Source: Nemertoderma westbladi (lineage: Eukaryota > Xenacoelomorpha > Nemertodermatida > Nemertodermatidae). From it: a stretch of DNA of 64,000 nt. The DNA lies in assembly GCA_032718475.1 (NCBI GenBank), contig JAUCBJ010007204.1, positions 85,154-149,153 of the forward strand, in the 5' to 3' direction. Of the stretch, positions 22,836-32,809 are shown piece by piece. A program made the translations under genes and the position numbers. Position 1 is the first letter of the stretch. Each line of letters starts with the position of its first letter. The notes beneath the pieces are model-generated. The model searched no databases, was not told the DNA's origin, and saw only the letters and a program-made list of their open reading frames with translations.

Positions 22836-22845
22836 GGTACCACCC

Positions 22846-23077
22846 TACTACCGGTACCGGCTGACCGCGTGACTGGTGGCAACTAGCACTTCAGCACTTG
22901 CACAGCAACAGCACTACCGGCGATACATAGGTTGAAATTTATGTAGAGTTTGCTCAACAGTACAGATATAAAATAGTTATCTAAATTATATATATTACTA
23001 TTGACAAGTATTGAAATATATACCGTTATTCGTGTTATCAGTATTTGCAACATCTGACATTGAAGAGGTGAGAGAAG
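22846..23077. other. No feature seen
   Basis: Short AT-rich interval between the DNA transposon and a possible coding exon. Nothing recognisable was found. Confidence 0.4.
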
Positions 23078-23449
23078 ATGAATACTGGCACTCAACAAAA
23101 CCAACGCTTATCACATGTCGGTATGGTTACCTCGAAACCGGCGCGACTGTCCACTCGAATACAACTTCAAAACACAAACGCCAACCATAAACTGAAAGCA
23201 AATCGAACGTCTTCAGAAGAATCTGTCATTGGGACGAAGAAAAGGAAGCCGAAACCACGGGAATGGACCACAGCTAAGATTGAATGCTCCCATTGTCAGA
23301 GTTCCTGGACCGAAATTGAAACACCAATTGCCGATGTGCTTGATCTCTCAAACCAAAACTTCCTCTGCGGGGTTTGCGCGGCAGTAAAGATTGAAAGTCT
23401 GGAAGCTGGCATCCCTAGGTATTATTATTATAAATCAGCCTGCGTTTAA
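23078..23449 (+). CDS. Hypothetical protein or exon with a CxxC...CxxC motif
   Basis: A 123-codon frame from ATG. It has a Lys/Arg-rich middle (GTKKRKPKPREW) and then ECSHCQSSW ... FLCGVCAAV, two Cys pairs about 30 residues apart as in a small zinc-binding or PHD-like fold. It ends soon after a possible donor (AG|GTATTA at 418/419). A downstream open stretch (23474-23600) after a good acceptor (AAAACAG) looks protein-like, but its long frame does not match that donor phase, so I do not join them. It could be the first-ORF zinc domain of the non-LTR retrotransposon next to it. I do not recognise the family. Confidence 0.35.
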   Translation: MNTGTQQNQRLSHVGMVTSKPARLSTRIQLQNTNANHKLKANRTSSEESVIGTKKRKPKPREWTTAKIECSHCQSSWTEIETPIADVLDLSNQNFLCGVCAAVKIESLEAGIPRYYYYKSACV

Positions 23450-23796
23450 TAAATATATTTTAATACAAAACAGGTCGAACGCAAAGAGGCTTATAATGAA
23501 GACGAGTACTGCATTGATTATATTCCTATAAACCACCTGGCTTTGCATATTGAACGTGCGTTTGGAAATAAGTTCGTGCTACCCTTCCGTGGGTGGTAGA
23601 TGTCGCGGTTATGTATTGGTGGGTGGGGGGAGGGGGGGGGGGGGTGCAGATTAAAAGGGGTGAACACGTACTGTCCTCCCCCTTTCTTTGATTAATTGGT
23701 GGTGTGGGTTAATCTCTCATAACCTGATTTTGTGATACAGTCGCACAATTTTAATTTGTATCTCATAACTGGGCCTCGTGCTGCGCGAAGGCCCCA

Positions 23797-24375
23797 CGAA
23801 CGTGTGGTGTACCGCAAGGTAGTATATTAGGTCCTCTGCTTTTTGTATGCTATGTAAATGATATGATAAGTAGTATAGATCCCGATTTTAAACTCATTTT
23901 ATATGCCGACGACAGTGCTCTTATTTTCTCTCATAAAGATCCTATCCATATTTCCCAAAAATTAAGTGCAGTTCTAGAATCCTGTAATGAGTGGTTGGTT
24001 GATAATAAGCTATCCATTCACTACGGTAAAACTGAAAGTATTTTGTTTGGTTCCAAAAGAAAGTTAAAGAAGGTAACTAAGTTTGAAGTCACTAGTAATG
24101 GACATAAGATTGAAAATAAAAAGGAAGTTAAATATTTAGGCGCCACATTGGATAACTGCTTATCAGGAGAAAGCATAGTGAAAAATATTTTCTCGAAAGT
24201 TAACAGTAGGCTTAGGTTTCTATACAGAAATAAAAATAGTTTGAACACCGACTCCCGCAAGTTACTTTGCTCTTCTTTAATACAGTGTCACATGGACTAT
24301 GCGTGCTCTTCTTGGTATGAAGGCTTAACCAAACAGCTTAAATGTAAATTACAAGTAGCTCAGAATAAAGTAGTA
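23797..24375 (+). pseudogene. Non-LTR retrotransposon reverse transcriptase, 5'-truncated, left part
   Basis: The frame starts within the RT core at CGVPQGSILGPLLF and continues through YADDSAL (catalytic Asp pair, about 23903-23920), LFGSKRK and KYLGATLD to the thumb. This order is typical of CR1/L2/jockey-group reverse transcriptases. Everything upstream of the RT core (finger domain, endonuclease) is missing, which is normal 5' truncation for LINEs. At 24375 the frame is cut by insertion of BEL/Pao copy C and resumes at 52225 in the same phase if one TAGTA copy is counted, so the insertion hit a then-uninterrupted frame. Confidence 0.85.
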
Positions 24376-25626
24376 TGTAAAAGCTTCTGTGGGATATAAC
24401 TGGCCCTTTTGCTTTGCAATCCAGTTTCCCCCCAGGCGCTGGAATACTCTAAAAAGCTCTCTAACTATATATATATCCCCCTCGCCCGCAAGGTACCGTT
24501 ATAGGTGTTTTAACGGACATAAAAGTCATTCTTCTATATACGTGCTTTGGAGGACATGGTAAGGCAAAAAACCCGCAATGCACCAAATACCCTTGCACAG
24601 CTTAGCCTTGATGATTCAGATTACGACATCTAACAGCTGGTTGCTGACATGGAAACGGCCATTGGACACATGGTTCTTTGTTTGCTTAACAGCCAATCAG
24701 AGCGATTTTTTCTGTCGATGTGGAGCTTTTGGCAGATCATGCTAGGAATGTCAGTCTTACTGTTTTTCTTGTTACTGTTGTGTTGTTTCTATCTAGGCCA
24801 GGAACACCGGCTCTAGAGTCAATTCGTTTTCATACTTTAGAAGAAACATTAGTAGGCTTAAATTATAGAGCGTATAACTGTTATCGGTGCAACTCCGTTC
24901 AGTCTTTCATTATCGGTTCAACATACATTGTTGTGCTGCTGTTTGCTGTTGTCATATTTTGTATCAGTTGGTTGAATATTATTTGGATAACATCTATAAA
25001 GAACCCAAATTTCCCAATTTTCTTGATACACTACAGTTTAGAGAGACGGGTTATATATAGCGATTGCGACTTATATTATTGTGGTTTGTAGTGAATTTAA
25101 TGCTATTTGATAAGCACTACATGAGTCCGTTGCTGTTCTCTTTATATATGATAAAATTCATTGACGGTCGGCAAATTAGTGAGCAGTATTGTGTGTTACC
25201 GGTAGTGTGCATGATTGTGGCTGATAACTAAGCATTTCCTAAAGAATGCGCCTCATACGTGAATCATAAGCCTTACCGACTTACCGTTGTGATTAGTATA
25301 AGTCATATCTCTGTTTACCTAGATAGAGCGCCACGTCCTAAAGGAACTGTTAATATTTCCCGAAAGTGAATAATATTAGTCAGAAATTATTTATTAACGA
25401 TCAATCGAATAATACAGTAAGCTTACACTGCAATAATAATCTAAGCCCTCAGAATCCAGTCTCCCGGGTATATCCAGCGGGTGAATGGACGCGCACTAGG
25501 CTGGCTTCTGCTAATGTTGTGTTTATTGGTATTAAATATTTGTCAACTTCTAAAGTCTATTTGTAAACCAAAAGACATATAAATTTTGGCAGGTTAAACT
25601 GCTAAAGGTCTTCAAAAGCGCGTACA
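24376..25626 (+). mobile_element. 5' LTR of copy C (1251 bp)
   Basis: TGTAAAAGC...GCGCGTACA, the same boundaries as copy A's 3' LTR. It contains TATATATATAT (24466-24476) followed by the conserved CCCTCGCCCGCAAGG block, a plausible core promoter. The motif GGACATAAAAGTCAT lies shortly after and a similar GGACATGG follows it, suggesting an old internal duplication. Confidence 0.9.
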
Positions 25627-26504
25627 ATAACAGTTATTGTCTTTATTGCAGTAAGCAATAAAGTTGAAAGTACCGGTAAACCTGAACCGGTACTTCTGTA
25701 GGTCAGTAGGCCCAACTGCCAGAACCGGTACCGCTGTAGGTCCGTAGGTCCAACTGCCAGAACCGGTACTTCTGTAGGTCCGTAGGCCCAACTGTCCTAA
25801 CCGGTACTTCCAGTATAAGTACATTAGTATTATTCGATTTTGATTATTGTATACTGGTAGGTCTTAGTATTTAATCAGGGACGGCCGCCCTGGTTTTTTA
25901 TTGAGATTTTACTTATTTCTGTCGGTTTTATTTACATGTAAGTTAATATTGAGCTGAAGACGTGTAAGTCTGCTCAGATTGTTCAGATAATTGTAGGCCG
26001 GACTGTTGTCGGATTGTTGTTGGGTTTGGAGAGATTACTGCGTGTGTAGAGTTTGTCCGATAGAGTGCCAGTTAGTAAGTTGGGGCAGCCATAGCTGTAA
26101 GGTCAATCCCCTCTTAAAGAATAAGTCGTACTACCGTGTTAGAACGCATACTAACTAACCATTTTGGAATCTGCACATACTGTAGTTTATTTAGGCTTGA
26201 CAGTATTCTGCCAGCGTTTTGGCCTGTGTTTGTTTGTGTAGTCTGTTCAGGTACCGTAATAGTTATTACTCAGATATTTTGTAGGCTGGATTGTTGTCTA
26301 GCTATTATTAGGTCTGAAGAGATTGCTGCGTGTGTAGAGTTTGTCTGATAAAGTGCCAGTTAGTAAGTTGGGGCAGCCATAGCTGTAAGGTCAATCCCCT
26401 CTTAAAGAATAAGTCGTACTACCGTGTTAGAACGCATACTAACTAACCGTTTCGGAATCTGCACATACTGTAGTTTATTTAGGCTTGGTGGTAGTCTGCC
26501 AGCG
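25627..26504 (+). other. Copy C leader, left part, with tandem repeats
   Basis: Untranslated leader between LTR and gag. It contains a 38-bp tandem repeat (about 25681-25815, AACCGG at 25685, 25723, 25761 and 25799) and then units of 288 bp (shared block GTTAGTAAGTTGGGGCAGCC at 26071 and 26359). Copy B inserted inside the second unit; the leader resumes at 42358. I could not identify a primer-binding site with confidence. Confidence 0.7.
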
Positions 26505-27673
26505 TGTTTGCGCTTTTAAGACCTTTGACAGTTTAACCTGCCAAATTAGGATGTCTTTTAGATGATATATAGTCTTTAGCCTATGACGAGTATTTGATAC
26601 ATTACATTAGCCGAAGCCAGTCTATGCGCAATCATTCACCCGTTGGATATACCCGGGAGACTGAGTTCGGAGCTTAATGATTGATGGTGTAAGCCTACTG
26701 TATTATTCGACTGATCGTAATATATAATCTCTGACTAATATTATTCACTTTCGGGAAATATTAACAGTTCCTTTAGGACGTGGCGCTCTAAATATATAAA
26801 CAGAGTTATGGTTTAAACTAGACACAACGAAAAGGCTATAGATTTACGTATATGGCGCATTCTTTAGGAGATGCTTTGTTATCAGTTACGATCATACACA
26901 ATGCTGCACAATACTGCACACTAATCTGCCGACCTTCACTAAATTTGGTCACGTATAAAGAGAGCAACATACAATTTATGTTGGGCATATGAAATAGCAT
27001 TAGATTCACTTCAAACCACTTAACATAGGTCGCAATCGTTTATCTGTAACCGGTCTCTCTAACCTTTAGTATATCAAGAAGGTGGGGTGTCTGACTATTG
27101 ATCAGTATTCCGATATAATATTTCATCAACCAATATAATGAATAACCGACAGTAAAAGCAGTAATATCAAGGTATAAATGATTATTAAGTGAATGAGTTA
27201 ACTCGGTAACTCGCTTGTGCAAATCGTTTGATAACAGATATACGTTCTATAATTAAGCCTACTAATGTAAGACTAAAGACTGAAAACACGGAGGTGCCAA
27301 AAGCCGGTGTTCTTAGGCTCTGGGCAAAAACATAACACTGAACTACTGAGTTCTGTATCCACCTCCAACACAGAGTCAAAAAACGCTCTGATTGGTCAAC
27401 CGAACAACGAGAGAACAAAGAAACAAAGAAATGTCGACGTGGCAATATCAGCTGTTAGCCGTCGTCATGGTAGCGACACTGTTTTCAAGAGTATCTAGCT
27501 TATCGCGTCACGAGATTGCGGATTATGTCCTCTAAAGTACAAATACAGAAGAAATGACTTTTATGTCCTCTAAAACACCAGTACAGCAAGGACACGGCCT
27601 TTTTATGCCTGGTAAACCAACTACAGAGTACTTTAAGGGAAAATAACCGGTTAATGACGCAAAAGCTTTTACA
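26505..27673 (-). mobile_element. 3' LTR of copy B (1169 bp)
   Basis: Read on the minus strand it starts TGTAAAAGCTTTTGCG and ends GCGCAAACA. The purine tract, seen as CCGCTCCC at 27674-27681, abuts it. A minus-strand TATA-like GCATAAAAAGG lies near 27606. Confidence 0.9.
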
Positions 27674-27751
27674 CCGCTCCCAGAAAATGGGATTTAAGTC
27701 TATAAAATATAACAAATCACAGTTTCTAAAATATAAAAATACTCTAAACAG

Positions 27752-30700
27752 TTAGTCTTTCTTACGCGGACGGCGTTTACGCAGTTTTTTGAGGCTAGCA
27801 AGAGTCCTTTTCTCTTTGGGGCGAGCCACTTTACTAGGAGGGCTGTAACTCCTGGGTGAAGGGTGCAATACAATTGCATCAGAAGGTTTCGGATTGCGAT
27901 CGGTGTATCCGCCGGTCGAGGTACCTGGTTGATCGATATCAACTTCCGTGGAGCGAGGTCTAACAGCCTTTAGGGCGCGCCTCAGGACAGCAGCTCCTAC
28001 GGGTCCTTGACGGGTTGTCTGGGCAATGGCGGTAGGCGGACCGTGGGTGGTAAGAAACTTCCTTGGTTTAATAGTTCTTTCCAGCTCGCGTTCTCGGGCT
28101 CGATATTCGTAGGGCCGTCGAGATACTTCCTGCAACTCAGGGTGCGAGTTGATAAATAAGTCGCCATACTCAGGGTCTTGACGGATATAATTGATCAAAT
28201 GGTATGAAGTAATATCGTTAGGATTGACGTTCCTAAGGTATCTTCTAACAAATTTAGTGGAAATACACTCACCAACACGCTTCATTAGCTCGTAACTCGG
28301 TACGCGTGTTTTTTGTTCCACAGACGCTAATAAATAAGGATGGAACGCGTAAACTCCCTCGTAAGAGCGTCCAGGGTAGTATCGATGACGGGACTCACAA
28401 TGTAAATCCGCGTTCGCTTCCCAAGCTCGAATGTAGCGCAGGGTAATCATTTCATCTACGCTCTCTAAATCGTGATTAAAGGGGCAATTATAACTGGCAT
28501 GTCCTTTAAGTTGACAGTGGTGGCATTGAGTCATAAATTGGGGGCAGACTGCAAAAATATGAGAGTTATTAAGTCTGCAATACGCACAATATATCTCCAT
28601 CATTGGTTGTTCGTGGAAATAGGAACAGGGTACGTCTGAGTCCATAGGAGTGAAATGGTCTCTCGATGCGCATAATCGACAACGTTTTCGAGAAACATAG
28701 TTAGCGTGTCGATAATCGTATGCGGTGAGACATTGTGGACCTTGATACCACTCTAAGACGTAGTCGTTATCGCTGCTCCGGGGCGCTGTAGGCTGAATCG
28801 CTTCAGCTTCTAAGCATATTGGTTCGTCTTCCAATTGCATAGCTGAGGTAGGTGCGGCTGTCTCCGCAAGCGGACCCACTGTCTGAACTTCGACGACAGA
28901 ATAACCCGTGGGTATTCGGGGTCTTTGTATAACAGATGAGTGCAAGTTCTGTATACAAACGTCCTGAAAAAGGGCAAATCCCGCGCTGTTTAGCTTCTCC
29001 GCCGCTGAGTCTCTCAGGCTGAGTTTGGTCAGAGCGCGGTCCTTGAACTGACTATCAACGTTACGGAACGGAGTCAGAAAGCGCCTGAAACATTCAAAGC
29101 GGATGAATTTATTGTGTTCATCTAACTTGGCGAGTTTGGTTCCAAGTATTAAGGGATGGGCGCGTATGGTACGACTGCACACATCGGCTAGCCAACCGGC
29201 AAGTGCTGCGTTTTCAAAGATCGTGTATATAGCTAAGGAGGGACGAAGTGGAACACTCATAAAGCTATACACGGCGCCAGGTGCGGTCAATGGTCCATCA
29301 AAGTATAAACGAGAATAATGATCTCCGTATACTTGTTGGTAATTTATAGGATTTCCAACCTTGAAATTCCATCCGTATTCTTGAAAGGCAAGATGTCCGA
29401 TGGAGGTTCGTTGTACTTTAGTAATTCCGCTGGGTGTATTGGCATACGTAGTGCGGAAGAAACCTCGGCCTTCTGCCCAAGGAGCAATCAGCTGAGTATC
29501 AACGAAGGGGTATGGAATGTTCTCCATATTCCGAAAGTCGTTCTGTAGGTCTCCATAAACAGCTGAGCCGATTTTAAGGATTCCTTCGTTAAACAGCATC
29601 TCGAGCACGGGTTGGGGTAACATCGATCCATCGATACCCATGGCCGGCTTGCGCTCGGTGTCGGTGACGTAACGCTGCGCGAGTTCAAATTGTCCATGTC
29701 GGAGTTTCTTTTGTGTCTCAGTAAGAGTTTCAAAAGAATAATCAATAACGTCGGAACACGCTCGAGTAAATACGTGGGTAGAACCAGCGAGTCCTCGTAT
29801 GTGTATCATCCGCGTAGTTCCAAGTTCTCCAACCGGAACGCTACCTTCGTTATCGTAAGTGACAACTCCATACATCTCGATAACGTTAAGAGTTTCGTTC
29901 CACTCTTTAGTGGCGTTTTCGAGTGTCATTCCCACAGGATGCCACAAGGTAGCACATTCGCTAGCATTAGGCAGGTCTTTATACTTTAAATATTGTGTGG
30001 TATATGTTTCCACATCTCCATATCGTTGTATTCTTTCCTCCTCGAATAACACATCAAGATTCCAGTGCACTAAACGAGTTTTGATGAATCCATCAAGATT
30101 ATACGGAGGTATTGTTTCTTTCTCTATTCTGGAAACATTATATGGTTTTCGAAACGAGTTTACTTTAACTAACTGATCCAGATGTTTCTGCAGTTGTTCG
30201 AGTTCGACAAGATCGAGAGGATTTATTAACGGTAGAAACTTCAGACTATGTGTAGGATCTTCCGGTTTTACCATGTAATATTGTTTTAGATTGACGTAAT
30301 AAGGGTGATCTTTGATCCCATAAAACGAGTCCGGTAAAGGTCTAGCGCGTATGTTTACATCGTGTACCATGCGACGGACAAGATCTGCTCTATTGTCCGG
30401 AGGTTCAACGAGTATACCATCGACACGAGCGGGTTCGATGGGCGGACGCTGCAACAGAGGAGCGTCGGCGATAAGATCGCGAGATCTTAGGTTGATATCA
30501 ACCGGTTGGGGTTGTGCCGTCGCAAAAAGTTTGTCTCCGAAATGGGGAACCATCGAGGGATGAAGAATGGTTTTAGAGTAGAGATCCGTCATAAGGATTT
30601 GCGCTTCGGGTTGAGCTAAAGCCGCTTCTTCTCTCTCATCCAGTTCTATATGTCTCTCCTCGAGCTGATTCTCCTCCGCTTGTTGTTGTAGACGCTCATC

Positions 30701-31166
30701 TAGAAACTCTTGTAAAGAGTAGGTTCGTCCACGTTCGATGTCCTCCTCGAGATTTTGTATTTCTCTATCGAACTGGGGTAAAGCTAATTCCTTCACCGCT
30801 TGGACTTGTTGCTGCAATTTACGCTTCTCCAAACAATCGTACGTTCCCTTTCCGTTGGGTATGATATTTAAATAAAACCATTTCCCTTTCAGTATCCACA
30901 TCGTCCGTGTCGTGTAAATCGATAGGATGGCTGGTAGTTAAGAAGTCCATATACGTACCATTACGATGCGTATAGCGAGCGGTGAACTTTCTATAGTCCA
31001 ATTCACGCGTAAGTTGCTCCGGGGACATCGGCGGTTCGATATAACGACCATCATCCTCCGTAGTAGTTGGACCAGCGTCGCCGCGTATCAAGCTATCGAC
31101 AAACGCTTGTAAAGGTAGAGTATATCGCTCCCTGATGCCAAGATCATCTTCTATCAACTCAGTCAT
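27752..31166 (-). pseudogene. ORF-X, copy B: exonuclease-like plus zinc-knuckle protein, internal deletion
   Basis: The N-terminal 100 or so codons (from 31166) and a 1049-codon segment (30901-27752) lie in different frames. Compared with copy A, about 840 bp is missing at a CGGAA microhomology, which breaks the frame. The long segment is the best copy of the domain part. In its own numbering: probable coiled coil 20-100; exonuclease-like motif I YDNEG (D350, E352); motif II KIGSAVYGDL (D451); FVDTQ (D468); the motif III region has YSFMS (about 545-549) where Y-x-x-x-D is expected. Zinc knuckles are C741/C744/H749/C759, C772/C775/H781/C786 and C793/C796/H801/C806. The tail is basic (KKLRKRRPRKK). 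The stop is 78 bases from the LTR. The fold assignment rests on motif spacing read by eye. Confidence 0.8.
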
Positions 31167-32809
31167 ATCTGCTATGAGTTTATCAATATTATAATGAGTC
31201 TATATATATTAGGCTAGCGGGCGTCGCTGCCTACCCCTCTTTTGCCCCCGGACAGTGTAAGATCCTCAGCGCCGATGTACCGTCGTCGCTGTGCTTTCGC
31301 CAACGATGTAGCTACACAACGACAACGATAACCGGCACAAGTCACTTAACTGTCCGTCCCAAAGGCTTAGATGTACTGCAGGTTCTTCTTGGAGAGTTAG
31401 GGTTACTTTCACAATTGCGACTCGCTACTGTAAACACACCTTAGTAGTAACATTCACCTACAAACGCACAAATTCAACACAACTGCAACAAACTGCACAC
31501 ATTCGGGCCATTTGTCCGTTAGTCAGTACCTTCCAGAATGTCACTGTATTTATTATGTATCCTTGGATACTAGCAGTGCGCTATTTATTCCCTATGCTAT
31601 TCAATGGGGCATGCTTTCTATTGTTCTTTTAACTCACTTCTAATTCTAGCGTGGTTGTTGCCATGGTGACATTATGGAAAGCTAGCGGTAGAATTAGGGT
31701 AATTCTCATGCATACAGATCTGGGATGCTATTTAATAGTAATTCTTTAATGGTCAATATCCCCTTTATACATGATTCTATGAATTTTATCGGCTATTGAC
31801 TATACATTGGAGATTCTCGCACACAAATACACTTAATAGAGTGAATCTCCGCTCCCATGATCTATTAATTAATGGAATTTTGGGAATGTTATAAATTGTA
31901 CAAAATGACAATTTATTAAATTCATTGAAATATCTGAATTTAAATTTATTCCCGTAAATTTTATTATTTAATGTTAAATAGACACAATTTTATTCCAGAA
32001 CGTGTCTGGGGACTGGGATCCTTGATTCTAGGAATTTTGTCCTTTTAAGAGTATCGGTAAGTGCTACGATATCTTAATCGACTAGAATTTTAAAGGATCT
32101 GATATTTGACAGATTTTGTAAATATTAATAATTAATATTTAGGATGGGCACCAGTTTATTCCAGAACTTGTCTGGGGACGTTAACCATTGATTCTAGAAA
32201 TTTGTCTTTCAAGTATATCGGTGGGTGCCGCGATATCTTAATCGACTAGAATTACAGATGGTCAAAGGGTTTAACAGATTTATTTTGCGTTATACGCTAC
32301 TGTTAAAGGGACATCACGCTACTATATGTATTATTTAATATACGGTATGAGAGCAATATCGCACGAAGCAATGTCAGTGTGAAGAGGCAAGTCGTTTCCA
32401 AGGTCTACCCAGAGCTTGGTTTAGCCGAGACACGAGGATCTGAACTTTGCATTCCTAATACTCTGCCTACCAATAATACTTAAATATAGTAGTGGCTTTA
32501 TTGTACTTTAATAAGTACGGATATTTCATCTTACTGTAGTCACGTATTTATAATATGATACGGACAGTAAGGAAAGAGAAAAATAATTATTTCTCGCCGT
32601 CGCACTAAATATATATTATAAGTAATTACGTACGTAATAAACACTAATATATTGCACTAATCTACTAAATGATCACTAAAATAACATGTTACTAAATAAA
32701 ATTAAATAAAACGATTAAAATAAAATTACATAATAATACATACATAAATATAAAAATAAAACAAATACAAATATAAAATAATATGGTCACACACCCACTC
32801 CAGCCGTTG
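31167..32809 (-). other. Pol/ORF-X spacer, copy B
   Basis: Homologue of 5662-7287, with the same AATAAA and the same two CCAGA/TCTGG hairpins (about 31995 and 32157). No gene. The block just before ORF-X reads ATAAACTCATAGCAG, lacking the CTCAG of copies A and C. Confidence 0.7.

Larger units (their letters stand above)
14161..22845. mobile_element. Non-autonomous DNA transposon split by an LTR element
   Basis: The outer 10-bp direct repeats GGTACCACCC (14161-14170 and 22836-22845) bracket perfect 61-bp terminal inverted repeats (14171-14231 and 22775-22835). Removing the inserted LTR element and one TSD copy leaves about 1.85 kb, with no transposase frame that I can support. A TSD of 9-11 bp is typical of Mutator-like elements, but the TIR start (ATGGCC) does not settle the superfamily. 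The two arms hold 14232-14882 and 21701-22774. Confidence 0.75.

Noticed and set aside
24720-25091. 123-codon frame with a hydrophobic segment inside the copy C LTRs (also 51313-51684)
   Set aside because: The equivalent sequence in copy A and in copy B LTRs is open only in a different frame, so the coding potential is not conserved. It is identical in the two LTRs of copy C only because they are recent duplicates.
25627-25660. Primer-binding site after the 5' LTRs
   Set aside because: The bases after the LTRs (ATAACAG...) did not match a tRNA 3' end that I could identify with confidence, so none is listed.
27040-27445. Small open frames in copy B LTRs (also 41724-42129)
   Set aside because: They overlap one another in different frames and have no counterpart in the related LTRs.
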